Shown here one piece after another: positions 1-8,120 of a DNA stretch of 64,000 nucleotides. The notes below the pieces were generated by a model. The model was not told the DNA's origin. It ran no database searches and saw only the letters and a list, made by a program, of their open reading frames with translations. This DNA is from an uncultured Megasphaera sp. (GTDB lineage: Bacteria; Bacillota; Negativicutes; Veillonellales; Megasphaeraceae). The stretch lies in contig CAKPYN010000011.1 of assembly GCA_934202965.1 (NCBI GenBank), forward strand, positions 1 through 64,000, written 5' to 3'. The translations under genes were made by a program, and so were the position numbers. Numbering within the stretch: position 1 is the first letter of the stretch; each line of letters begins with the position of its first letter.

Positions 1-92
1 AGAGAGTGTAAGCCGCAGCAGTTCCTCGGAGCTGTAGTGCTGTTCTCGTTGAAGCAGGAAGCTCCCGCCTCTGTAGGCGGGGGTACGTTCAC
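1..92 (+). mobile_element. Right end of an IS200/IS605-type element with the TnpB C-terminal tail
   Basis: Frame 1 is open from the window edge to a stop at 115-117 and encodes a tail with the short motif LKQEAP, which I recall as typical of TnpB (OrfB) C-termini. Positions 62-83 form a strong hairpin (CCCGCCT, CTGT loop, AGGCGGG) just inside the presumed end, as the right ends of this IS class do; the element should end near GTTCAC at about 87-92. Directly after this a MetQ reading frame begins mid-gene. The rest of the element lies outside the window, so the family call depends on the tail and hairpin only. Confidence 0.5.
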
Positions 93-571
93 TGCGGATG
101 GGTGTTTACAGCAATAAAGTAAAACAAATAGACCAACTGCAGGATGGTGCTGTTGTAGCCATTCCAAATGACCCGACTAATGGCGGCCGCGGCTTGGCGT
201 TGCTGCAGCGTGCCGGCGTTATTAAATTGAAAGACGGTGTAGGATTCAAAGCAACTCCTGCTGACGTCGTAGACAATCCGAAACACTTACAGTTTAGAGA
301 AATTGAAGCAGCCCAGCTTCCACGGAGCTTAGATGACGTAGATGCGGCAGTTATTACGATGAATTATGTCATGAGTGCCGGATTGAATGTTAAAGAACAG
401 GGTATTTATTTGGAACCGAAAGATGAACCCTTGGCAGTCATGATTCTTGCTGCACGCAGCAAAGATAAAGATAATGCAACGTACAAAAAAATTGCTGAAT
501 TATTCCATTCGGATGGGGTAAAACAATTTATTGATGAAAAATATAAAGGCACGATTGTACCTGCTGAATAA
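93..571 (+). pseudogene. 5'-truncated MetQ/NlpA-type substrate-binding lipoprotein
   Basis: This is the C-terminal two-thirds (about 157 residues) of a MetQ-family binding protein of the methionine ABC uptake system. It keeps the conserved block MGVYSNK...IPNDPTNGGR, and the stretch from there to the C-terminus aligns with the intact MetQ at 19405-20229 (for example AAQLPRSLDD against DAAQIPRSLDD). The signal peptide, lipobox and first lobe are missing, and the reading frame meets the putative IS end at about position 92. The ATG at 98 matches an internal methionine of the family, so it is not a true start. Without export and lipid attachment the product should be non-functional. No metN or metI is adjacent. 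Confidence 0.8.
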
Positions 572-594
572 GCAAACGATGGGATATAAAAATA

Positions 595-638
595 CCTTGT
601 CGTACACGTTGAAAACGATGTACGACAAGGTGTTTTTT
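595..638 (+). terminator. Rho-independent terminator after the metQ fragment
   Basis: An 11-bp stem (CCTTGTCGTAC / GTACGACAAGG) is followed by TGTTTTTTT. It sits between the convergent metQ fragment and the minus-strand gene ending at 641 and may serve only the former. Confidence 0.85.
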
Positions 639-640
639 TA

Positions 641-1435
641 CTAGGAATTTAAAATTTTGGATGTCTTTAAGGAATCCTCTGTTTTAACGATCTGTTTTCT
701 TTCCAATATTTTTTGTATTTTTTCGCGCTTTTTGGCAGCTTCTATATAGGTAGCAGCTTTAAAAGACAGCTCGGTGATGTATTCGGAAGAATTGGGAATC
801 GGCCATACTTCGATATCGACGGCTTGACCGACAAGAGTTCCGGCATATTTTTGATACGTTAGCGGGCCGTATAGGATGCCTTTTTTTGATAAAGAAATAG
901 CCTGGCGTTCTTCGGCCGGCATATACGTAGACAGTAGATGTTTGGCTTGGGCAGCAGCGGGCAAGGCATCGTAGCCATGTATTTTTTGTGTATAACTCAA
1001 ACTCAGCGTCATATTGTGCCAGCCCCAGTCAATTTGCGCTTTATAGGGCGTGCTCGTTTTGTTAAACCCATCTTGTGCGGCTTGCTGTAATGCGGCGTTT
1101 ATATCCCCATTGGCAATAGGGTAGCGTTTTTTGTAGGTAATTTCCAGTTTGTTTTTACCTTCTTTATGTCGCATCCGTTGTGTCCAGCCGGCTTGGGAAA
1201 ACTCGTGATGTGGCGTGTCTATATATTGTACGTCTACTGTAGACGGGTCTTCTTGAATATGAAAGAAGACCCGGATTGGTTCATTGAGATGATGCGACGC
1301 ATCCAATACGTTCTGTGAATTCAATAGAAATTTAACTTCGTAATCCGGTGTGATAGCAGCTTGAGATGGAAAGGTTATTAAACATCCCCACAACAGTGTA
1401 AGTGCCATCAGTCCATAGGTCAGCAATTTTTTCAT
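641..1435 (-). CDS. Secreted CYTH-like domain protein of unknown function
   Basis: The 264-residue protein has an N-terminal signal peptide (MKKLLT, hydrophobic core, cleavage likely after PSQA near residue 26). The mature part carries short motifs that resemble the CYTH/triphosphate tunnel fold: EVKFLL near the N-terminus, ITYKKRYP in the middle, VDIEVWPI and ELSFKA near the C-terminus, the latter being acidic and basic residues on alternating strands. CYTH proteins usually act on triphosphates in the cytoplasm, so an exported version is unlikely to do that; I do not assign a function. The C-terminal 30 residues are basic and probably helical. It is a single gene between two intergenic hairpins, with no obvious operon partner. 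Confidence 0.55.
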   Translation of the reverse strand: MKKLLTYGLMALTLLWGCLITFPSQAAITPDYEVKFLLNSQNVLDASHHLNEPIRVFFHIQEDPSTVDVQYIDTPHHEFSQAGWTQRMRHKEGKNKLEITYKKRYPIANGDINAALQQAAQDGFNKTSTPYKAQIDWGWHNMTLSLSYTQKIHGYDALPAAAQAKHLLSTYMPAEERQAISLSKKGILYGPLTYQKYAGTLVGQAVDIEVWPIPNSSEYITELSFKAATYIEAAKKREKIQKILERKQIVKTEDSLKTSKILNS

Positions 1436-1523
1436 ACGTATCGCTCCTGTCTTGGAATATATAGGGACAGTGTATCATAAAACAGAAAGCAAATATATAC
1501 ATAGAATTGTCTTTTACATACTC

Positions 1524-1563
1524 AAAAGGCTGGTATATGCATTAATCATATACTAGCCTTTTG
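1524..1563 (-). terminator. Intergenic hairpin, terminator of the aminotransferase gene
   Basis: AAAAGGCTGGTATATG pairs with CATATACTAGCCTTTT (one mismatch) around a 7-nt loop, immediately downstream of the minus-strand gene that ends at 1578. The short U-rich end makes it a moderate terminator. Confidence 0.65.
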
Positions 1564-1577
1564 GAAAATATGCGGTC

Positions 1578-2738
1578 TTATTTTTTTAAGGATTTTAAAT
1601 TTTCTAATCGATTCAATACTTCATTGAGCATGGCGTCACTTTTAGCAAAATGCAGACGAATTAGATTATGAACAGGTTCGCGGAAGAAGGAAGAACCTGG
1701 GACAGCGGCGACGCCGATTTTACGGGTCATTTCTTCGCAAAATGCCGTGTCATCATCCCAGCCAAATTCAGAAATATCGACTAAGACATAGTATGCGCCC
1801 TGTGGTTTTGTATGGCGAATTCCCAAGCGGGTTAAGCCATTGCAGAATAGGTTGCGTTTTTTCGTATACAGTTCCTGCAAATCGTCATAATAGGACTGGG
1901 GAAATTTAAGACCGACAATGGCAGCTTCCTGCAGAGGGCTGGCTGCGCCGACCGTTAAGAAGTCATGTACTTTTTTAGCACAGTTGATAATGTTAGGCGG
2001 AGCGAGAACATAGCCAAGACGCCAGCCCGTAATGGAATAGGTTTTGGACAGGGAATTGCAGCTGACTGTCCGTTCGAACATGCCGGGCAGTGTAGAGAAG
2101 TACGTATGAACGTTTGGTTTATATAAAATATATTCATATACTTCATCTGTAATAACATAGGTATCATATTTTTTAGCAAGGGTAGCAATAAATTCTAATT
2201 CGCTGCGTGTAAATACTTTGCCGCAAGGATTAGACGGATTGCAGATAATAATTGCTTTTGGATTTTGTTTAAAGGCATCTTCCAATACGGCCGGATCAAA
2301 ATTAAATTCCGGTGGTACTAAGGGAACATAAATCGGTTCTGCACCTGACAGGATGGCATCGGCACTGTAATTTTCATAAAATGGCGAGAAAACGATTACT
2401 TTTTCACCGGGATTCACAATAGCCATAACCGATGCCATCATTGCTTCCGTACTGCCGCAAGTAACGACGATATTTTCATTCGGATTGATGGGCATGCCTA
2501 GTTGGTGTGTACGGTTTTTAGCAATAGCCTGCCGAAGATTTTCAGCCCCCCACGTAACGGAATATTGATGAGGCCCTTCGTATGCAACTTGTGCCAACCG
2601 ATCCAAAATTGGCTTAGGCGGATCGAAGTCAGGAAACCCTTGAGATAAATTAATAGCACCGCATTCATCAGAAATACGCGTCATATGGCGGATGACGGAT
2701 TCCGTGAAGAGCGGCATTTTTCTGGATAATTCTTTCAT
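1578..2738 (-). CDS. Class I/II PLP-dependent aminotransferase
   Basis: This fold-type I aminotransferase (386 residues) has the usual landmarks: NPSNPCGK at 167-174 (substrate carboxylate contact), TDEVYEY with Asp198 (pyridine nitrogen), and SLSKTYSITGWR with Lys232 as the PLP Schiff-base lysine. Overall it resembles the kynurenine/methionine aminotransferase (YbdL/KAT) and AspC-like subfamilies. The exact amino donor cannot be read from sequence; a methionine or aromatic 2-oxo acid partner would fit the sulfur-amino-acid context but is inference. I chose the ATG at 2738 rather than the TTG one codon upstream, since AAGGAGG at about 2746-2752 is then 8 nt away. The divergently transcribed neighbour is an M20 amidohydrolase. 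Confidence 0.9.
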   Translation of the reverse strand: MKELSRKMPLFTESVIRHMTRISDECGAINLSQGFPDFDPPKPILDRLAQVAYEGPHQYSVTWGAENLRQAIAKNRTHQLGMPINPNENIVVTCGSTEAMMASVMAIVNPGEKVIVFSPFYENYSADAILSGAEPIYVPLVPPEFNFDPAVLEDAFKQNPKAIIICNPSNPCGKVFTRSELEFIATLAKKYDTYVITDEVYEYILYKPNVHTYFSTLPGMFERTVSCNSLSKTYSITGWRLGYVLAPPNIINCAKKVHDFLTVGAASPLQEAAIVGLKFPQSYYDDLQELYTKKRNLFCNGLTRLGIRHTKPQGAYYVLVDISEFGWDDDTAFCEEMTRKIGVAAVPGSSFFREPVHNLIRLHFAKSDAMLNEVLNRLENLKSLKK

Positions 2739-2874
2739 CAAAAAATCCTCCTTATAGATTCGAACGATATAAATTTAGTGAACATACTTATCCTACGCAT
2801 TACAAATGCAGTTGTCAATGAAAAAAATCATTAAATAGTAACGATTAATAATGATTTAAAAGTAAATAAAAGAA

Positions 2875-2903
2875 TTGACGCACCTTTTATCCCATTCTAT
2901 AAT
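2875..2903 (+). promoter_or_regulatory. Sigma-70 promoter of the M20 amidohydrolase gene
   Basis: TTGACG, a 17-bp spacer and TATAAT. A TTG-started reading frame that begins at 2875 lies on the -35 box itself, which shows that the real start of the downstream gene is the ATG at 2947. Confidence 0.85.
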
Positions 2904-2946
2904 GGAAATTGAATTACAGGTACATCACCATAAGGGGGACATAATA

Positions 2947-4191
2947 ATGGATATTAAAAAGTATGTAGAAGCTGAAGTGCCTAATTTAATTGCTATGCGT
3001 CGGCATTTTCATGAATATCCGGAAGGTTCGCAAAAAGAATTTAAAACGATGGATTACATCGAAGCCAAGCTGAAAGATATGGGTCTTTCTAGTGTACGCG
3101 TGCCGCAGGGCGGCATTTTAGCAACGATTGACAGTGGTAAGCCGGGGTATACGATGCTTATGCGGGCTGATATTGATGCCTTGCCTGTACCGGAAGATGC
3201 CGTAAATTTGTCCAAGCCTAAAGTCGCTGTTTCTAAAAATGAAGGATATAGCCATGCCTGTGGACATGATGGACATATTGCCATGCTGCTGACAGAAGGA
3301 AAAATTTTAGCAGAACATACGGATGAATGGGAAGGTAAAGTTATCCTTATGTTTGAACAGGCTGAAGAATTTGGCGAACGCGGCGGTAAACATTTGTTGC
3401 AATATATACAAAAACAAGGGCTCCATGTTGATACCTGTTATGCAACGCATGTCCGCTGGGATATTCCTGTTGGAAAAATGACGGTATTGGATGACGGGGT
3501 TATGTCTGGGGCGTTCTTCTTCCGCGTAAAATTAAACGGCAAAGGCGGTCATGGTTCTCGCCCAGATTTATCCATTAATCCCATTGATGCATTTATTGCC
3601 TTTGGTGCGGCACTGCAATCGCTGCGTATGCGTGCAGTAGCTCCCGATCATTGCCTTACCTATTCGTTTGGCGCCTTAAAGGCCGGTCAAGAACCCAATA
3701 TTATTCCGCCAGAATTGACATTCGCCGGTTCATGCCGATTCTTTGATAATAATGACGGCGAATTTTTCCGCGAAAAATTCCATCAGATTTTAGATCATGT
3801 GTGTGAAGAATATGGCGTGTCTTCCGAAATGCAGGAAGAACAGTTTCTGCCGGTGACGATGAATGATAAAACGTGTGCAGCTTTAGCTAGAAATACGATT
3901 GCTAAAACGTTGGGCGAAGATACATTGTATCCGGCATCACATTGGATGGCATCCGAAACGTTTGGCGCAGCCTTAGCAATATATCCCGGTATTTTAGCAT
4001 TTACAGGAATTAATGATCCGGAAGTCGGCAGTGGTGCGAACCATCACAATGCGAAGTTTGATATAGGCGAAAAAGGGCTGGCTACGGGTGTGGAAAGTTC
4101 GTTGGCATACGTGCTGGCTGTATTAAAAGATAAACCTGATTTTTCCGATTTCAAAGCTGCTGATTTAGATGAAATCATTAAAAGATTATAA
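2947..4191 (+). CDS. M20 family metallo-amidohydrolase (AbgB/hippurate hydrolase-like)
   Basis: The protein (414 residues) belongs to the dinuclear-metal M20 peptidases that remove acyl groups from N-acyl amino acids. Visible motifs are RADIDALP at about 73-80 (metal-bridging Asp), HACGHDGH at 103-110 (Cys/His ligand loop), the acidic pair in EQAEE, and a late H-H motif. A lid/dimerisation domain occupies the middle third, including KGGHGSRPD. The start is the ATG behind AAGGGGGAC, just downstream of a consensus promoter. The substrate is unknown; hippurate-like or N-acyl amino acids are the family norm. It is longer at the N-terminal side than the second M20 protein at 24365 and only distantly similar, so the two probably have different substrates. 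Confidence 0.88.
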   Translation: MDIKKYVEAEVPNLIAMRRHFHEYPEGSQKEFKTMDYIEAKLKDMGLSSVRVPQGGILATIDSGKPGYTMLMRADIDALPVPEDAVNLSKPKVAVSKNEGYSHACGHDGHIAMLLTEGKILAEHTDEWEGKVILMFEQAEEFGERGGKHLLQYIQKQGLHVDTCYATHVRWDIPVGKMTVLDDGVMSGAFFFRVKLNGKGGHGSRPDLSINPIDAFIAFGAALQSLRMRAVAPDHCLTYSFGALKAGQEPNIIPPELTFAGSCRFFDNNDGEFFREKFHQILDHVCEEYGVSSEMQEEQFLPVTMNDKTCAALARNTIAKTLGEDTLYPASHWMASETFGAALAIYPGILAFTGINDPEVGSGANHHNAKFDIGEKGLATGVESSLAYVLAVLKDKPDFSDFKAADLDEIIKRL

Positions 4192-4252
4192 TATATATAA
4201 TACATTAAATAGTAAGGACGCATGAGGCGAGTCTATTTACGTATGATATGCA

Positions 4253-4292
4253 AAACAGCGGTCAGCTGTATAAGCTGACCGCTGTTTGCTTT
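4253..4292 (+). terminator. Terminator of the M20 amidohydrolase gene
   Basis: AAACAGCGGTCAGC pairs with GCTGACCGCTGTTT around a short loop (the stem is 14 bp), followed by a T-rich stretch. Confidence 0.8.
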
Positions 4293-4294
4293 AT

Positions 4295-4325
4295 AAAAAA
4301 GACTGCTGCATGCGCAACAGTCTTG
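4295..4325 (-). terminator. Terminator of the BASS transporter gene
   Basis: Read on the minus strand, AAGACTG and CAGTCTT form a stem followed by TTTTT, 25 bases past the stop of the gene at 4350. Confidence 0.75.
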
Positions 4326-4349
4326 AAATGAATTAGTTATATATATGAA

Positions 4350-5351
4350 TTAATGACCAGCAACGGGTGATGGCTGCAGTTCTTCTTTTTGTGCAGCCGC
4401 CTGCTGTCTAGCTTCATACGCATCCATATGACGAGCAAAAATACCTGCAAGCAGCGAACCGGTGATTTGATGGATAGCGGCGCCTACGGCAGCTGGAATA
4501 GCAACAGCCGGTGCAAAGTATACTGATGCAATTGATAAGGCAAGTGCATCGTTTTGCATCCCGACTTCCAACGTAACGGAATGCTGCTGTTTTTTGCCCA
4601 TACCCAATTTGCCGGTTACAACATATCCCAATGCAAATCCAAAGAGGTTATGTGCCAAAACGAGGAGAACCATGAAGACGCCGAGGGAAACGATTTTAGC
4701 ACCGTTGACAGCAACGACGCCGCCGAGGATAGAAAGAACGGCAAATGCGGAAACTAAGACGAGAACTTTCTGCATCTGAGCCAAATACGTTTCGCCGATA
4801 AGACGATGTACTAACAGACCTAAAAACAAGGGAACTAAAATAACTTTCATGACAGTCATTGCCATCGCTAAGAATGAAACGGTAACCCATTGGCCGGCTA
4901 ATGCCCAGACTAAGAACGGCATCATAATAGGCGCGAGCAATGTGGATACGGTGGTAATAGAAACAGATAAAGGTACATCCGCTTTGGCTAAAAAGCCCAT
5001 TACATTGGAAGCGGTGCCGCTGGGGCAGGAACCTAATAATACCATGCCGACAGCCAGTTCAGGCGACAAGCCAAAGCCTAATACCAAGGCATAGGCAACG
5101 ATAGGCATAATCGTATAATGACATACCGTTCCGATAAGAACTTCTTTTGGACGCTGCAATACCAGGCGAAAATCAGAGGCATGCAAGGTCATGCCCATAC
5201 CAAACATAACGACGCCAAGAAGGGGAACTGTATTTTTTACAGACCACGTAAATGCAGAAGGCAGGAAATAGCCGGCAACAATATCCAGTAATACAAGCCA
5301 AGTTAGATTTTTTCCGACAAAAGCACTCAGTTTCGTTACAAAATTCATCAT
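4350..5351 (-). CDS. Bile acid:sodium symporter (BASS) family transporter
   Basis: The 333-residue polytopic protein has nine to ten predicted membrane segments and the two crossed helix motifs of the family: GSCPSGTASNVM (about 107-118) and LEVGMQNDALA (about 265-275). BASS members are Na+-coupled importers of organic anions; bacterial and plastid relatives carry pyruvate, pantoate or 2-oxo acids rather than bile acids. A T-box leader precedes the gene, so its expression follows the charging of one tRNA, which points to an amino acid or its 2-oxo-acid precursor as cargo. If the specifier is read correctly (isoleucine), branched-chain 2-oxo acids are the best guess; this is inference. GGAGG at 5361-5365 is 9 nt before the start. 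Confidence 0.9.
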   Translation of the reverse strand: MMNFVTKLSAFVGKNLTWLVLLDIVAGYFLPSAFTWSVKNTVPLLGVVMFGMGMTLHASDFRLVLQRPKEVLIGTVCHYTIMPIVAYALVLGFGLSPELAVGMVLLGSCPSGTASNVMGFLAKADVPLSVSITTVSTLLAPIMMPFLVWALAGQWVTVSFLAMAMTVMKVILVPLFLGLLVHRLIGETYLAQMQKVLVLVSAFAVLSILGGVVAVNGAKIVSLGVFMVLLVLAHNLFGFALGYVVTGKLGMGKKQQHSVTLEVGMQNDALALSIASVYFAPAVAIPAAVGAAIHQITGSLLAGIFARHMDAYEARQQAAAQKEELQPSPVAGH

Positions 5352-5422
5352 TATAGAAAACCTCCAGTAGATAATAATAAAAACAAGATCTCAAATAACA
5401 AACGTCTTGATTCTGGAGTAAT

Positions 5423-5720
5423 AAAAAAAGCTTTGCCTCTTCCAATGAAGAGACAAAGCGTAAACTCTGCGGTACCACTCTTATTGCCGGTATATCCGGC
5501 CCCTTTATAGACATCACCGCAACGGCGTTGCGTTCAATGCCTGACAAGATAACGTTCGTCACACGGCCACGCTTACTTACTAACTGTTCAGCAGGCAGTT
5601 CCTGGGTGATATTCATAACGCGCGTTCATCCTGCTTCGCACCAAATCAGCAGGTTCTCTGTAATGTTCGCTACAGCTATTACTTTTCCCAATCAACACTG
5701 TTTTGTTATTTGTAAGGCAA
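5423..5720 (-). promoter_or_regulatory. T-box riboswitch leader of the BASS transporter gene
   Basis: On the minus strand the leader shows the Stem I landmarks AGAGAA and GGTGCGAAGCAGG, a specifier region GAATATCACCC with the probable specifier codon ATC (Ile) at 5610-5608, the T-box element GAGTGGTACCGCAG at about 5480-5466, and a terminator stem GCTTTG...CAAAGC followed by seven Ts at 5459-5423. The antiterminator bulge reads UGGU, which pairs with an ACCA tRNA end (discriminator A73), consistent with tRNA-Ile. Uncharged tRNA would switch off termination and turn the transporter on. An alternative specifier, ATG, five bases upstream cannot be ruled out without folding. Confidence 0.88.
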
Positions 5721-5749
5721 ATTATACACAGTTATAAACAAACTGTCAA
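5721..5749 (-). promoter_or_regulatory. Consensus promoter of the T-box/BASS transcript
   Basis: On the minus strand: TTGACA, 17-bp spacer, TATAAT, an exact sigma-70 consensus. A fully consensus promoter ahead of an attenuator is the usual arrangement, with control exerted after initiation. Confidence 0.9.
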
Positions 5750-5863
5750 GGAAAACTTTATATGAGTGAAATGATTTTTTTATTTCAAGCAGTTCAACGT
5801 GCATATATACGTCGATTCAAGTACAGGATATATACGCGGCAGCAAGCAGAATCTGCAGGGTTT

Positions 5864-5873
5864 ATGGTATAAT
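5864..5873 (+). promoter_or_regulatory. Extended -10 promoter of the ABC-F gene
   Basis: ATGGTATAAT contains TGn-TATAAT, an extended -10 element, about 50 bp before the ABC-F start. No clear -35 box was seen. Confidence 0.55.
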
Positions 5874-5924
5874 AAGGCGTCGGAAACATTTTGCAATGAT
5901 ACATGGATAAGAGAGGAATTTTTC

Positions 5925-7856
5925 ATGGGAAGTATAAAAGTACAAAAACTTGCCAAATCATTTGGCATACATACAGTATTTAAAGACGTGACGTTTGAAA
6001 TTAGACGCGGTGAACGTATTGGTTTGATTGGTGCCAATGGTGCCGGCAAATCTACGCTGCTTAAATGTCTAATTGGTGAAGAAGAATATGATAACGGCAT
6101 ATTTGCTGTTTCTGAAGGAGAAACCATCGGCTATTTACAGCAGGACATTACCTTTGCCGATGATGTGACGCTGAGGCAGACCGTAACGGATGCGTGGGAA
6201 GATGTAATGCGTCTGGAAGAACAATTAAAGCAGATAGAAAAAGAGATGCAGGCCCATCCGAATGATGAAACGCTGATGAATCGTTATGCGCGCATGCAGG
6301 AACGGTTTGAATGGCTGGGTGGTTACGAATATGAATCGATGTCACGAAAAATTATTCATGGCTTAGGGTTTACGGAAGCGGACATGGATCGTCCAGTGCA
6401 GCAGTTTTCAGGCGGACAAAAAACACGAATTAATTTGGCAAAAGCCTTAGTGCGTCGTCCAGATTATTTGTTTTTGGACGAACCGACGAACCATTTGGAC
6501 ATGGACATGTTGGAATGGCTGGAAGGGTATTTGCTGTCCTATGGCGGCGGTATTCTTATCGTATCCCATGACCGTTATTTTTTAGATAGAGTAGCAACGG
6601 GTATTTTAGAACTCGACCATGGCACAGTAACCAAATACAAAGGTAATTATTCCCGATATATGGCGCAAAGCCAGGAACGGCGCAAAGCATTGGAAAGTGC
6701 CTACCGCAAACAACAGGAACATATTCATGAAACAGAAGAATATATCCGTAAATATAAAGCCGGCATTAAGGCAAAACAGGCCCGGGGACGCCAATCGCAA
6801 TTAGATAGACTAGAACGAATTGAACTTTCTCCAGAAACGGCTTCGCTGCAATTTCAATTTGCGCCGGCTGAAGAATGCGGTCAAAAAGTGTTGGTATTAG
6901 ATGATATTTGCGGTGGCTTTGCTAATCGACAGCTGTTTAATCATTTGTCGCTGTTATTGCGACGAGGTGAATCGGCATCGTTGATTGGTCCGAACGGTGC
7001 GGGTAAAACGACGCTGATTCGCATGATTATGGGTGAAATAGAAGCAGATAGTGGTCATATTACCTTGGGAAGCCGGGTGCATATTGGCTATTTTGCCCAG
7101 GAACATACCGATTTGCATGGGGCCTGGACGATTTTGGAAGAAATTATGAATGATTTTTCCTTTGGCGAAGAAGAAGCACGCGCCGTATTGGGCCGTTTCT
7201 TATTCCGAGGAGATGATGTATTCAAAGTCATTGACAGTTTAAGCGGTGGTGAACAAGCTCGGGTTGCCTTGTTAAAATTATTCCTGCAAGGTGCTAATTT
7301 CCTTATTTTGGACGAACCGACGAACCATTTGGATATTCCGACGCGGGAAGTATTGGAACAAGCACTGCAAGAATTCGGCGGGACCTATTTAGTCGTATCC
7401 CATGACCGGTATTTCTTGGATAAAATTACGACGAGAACCCTTGTATTAGAAAATCAGCAGTTGAAAGAATTTTTAGGAAACTATACATACTATCGGGAAA
7501 AAGAAAAAGAAGCGGCAGAGTTGGCGGCGCAGGAACAAGCCGAAAAAGAAGAAGCGAATTTGCGGACTGCTAAAAAAGAACGTATTGCACCGGCAGCCAA
7601 AGCACCTGCCAAACCAGCAGCATCTCCGGCACCTAAAAAGAAAGAATCGTCCTATGGAAAAGAAGCAAAACTGGAAAAGATAGAAATGAAAATTGCTGAA
7701 TTAGAAGCAACGTTAAAAATGTATGAAGTACAGATGAATCAAATTGAAAATCAGACTGATGCGGATAAAATGGCAGAATTATCGCAATTCTACGAAACGA
7801 CGCAGCAAACGCTAGATGAATATTATGAAAAATGGGAAGAACTTTCCGAATCATAA
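5925..7856 (+). CDS. ABC-F family ATPase (ribosome-associated type)
   Basis: The protein (643 residues) has two ABC domains and no membrane segments, the ABC-F architecture of translation factors and antibiotic-resistance proteins that act in the ribosomal E site. Domain 1 has GANGAGKST (about 35-43) and FSGGQ; domain 2 has GPNGAGKTT and LSGGE; both have LDEPTNHLD. The basic, coiled-coil-prone interdomain linker (RKALESAYRKQQEH...) is the part that reaches the ribosome. A C-terminal Ala/Pro/Lys spacer leads into a coiled coil of about 70 residues, as in YdiF/Uup/ABCF3-like members. The ATG at 5925 follows GAGAGGAA; an upstream in-frame start lies before the promoter and is not used. Housekeeping rather than resistance is the default reading. 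Confidence 0.92.
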   Translation: MGSIKVQKLAKSFGIHTVFKDVTFEIRRGERIGLIGANGAGKSTLLKCLIGEEEYDNGIFAVSEGETIGYLQQDITFADDVTLRQTVTDAWEDVMRLEEQLKQIEKEMQAHPNDETLMNRYARMQERFEWLGGYEYESMSRKIIHGLGFTEADMDRPVQQFSGGQKTRINLAKALVRRPDYLFLDEPTNHLDMDMLEWLEGYLLSYGGGILIVSHDRYFLDRVATGILELDHGTVTKYKGNYSRYMAQSQERRKALESAYRKQQEHIHETEEYIRKYKAGIKAKQARGRQSQLDRLERIELSPETASLQFQFAPAEECGQKVLVLDDICGGFANRQLFNHLSLLLRRGESASLIGPNGAGKTTLIRMIMGEIEADSGHITLGSRVHIGYFAQEHTDLHGAWTILEEIMNDFSFGEEEARAVLGRFLFRGDDVFKVIDSLSGGEQARVALLKLFLQGANFLILDEPTNHLDIPTREVLEQALQEFGGTYLVVSHDRYFLDKITTRTLVLENQQLKEFLGNYTYYREKEKEAAELAAQEQAEKEEANLRTAKKERIAPAAKAPAKPAASPAPKKKESSYGKEAKLEKIEMKIAELEATLKMYEVQMNQIENQTDADKMAELSQFYETTQQTLDEYYEKWEELSES

Positions 7857-8008
7857 CATACAAGCATATAAAAATATTCTAAAAAAATATATGCTCGTTT
7901 GGAATGAAAAATCGTAAAACGTAAAACTCTTAGGAATTATCACGGCGTTGTCTTCTTGCAGTACCAGGTTTTAGGATACATGCGGCCTTTTCTGCACGAT
8001 ATGGGCTC

Positions 8009-8036
8009 TTTACAAGCGTTTTTTTAGTGTTATACT
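8009..8036 (+). promoter_or_regulatory. Promoter of the first GlcD-type dehydrogenase gene
   Basis: TTTACA, 16-bp spacer, TATACT. The 264 bases between the ABC-F stop and the ATG at 8121 otherwise hold only a weak hairpin near 7864-7893. Confidence 0.65.
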
Positions 8037-8120
8037 GTCTTCATCGCTAGTGAGAGAAAATTGATAGACAAAGGCTATCGAAAAGAATATGGCAAAACTG
8101 ATGGAAGGAAGCGTGTATCC

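Noticed and set aside
5173..5616. A 147-codon frame on the minus strand across the BASS leader, and a plus-strand frame at 5528-5737
   Set aside because: Both lie over the T-box RNA and the start of the transporter gene in another frame; the RNA structure explains the sequence better.
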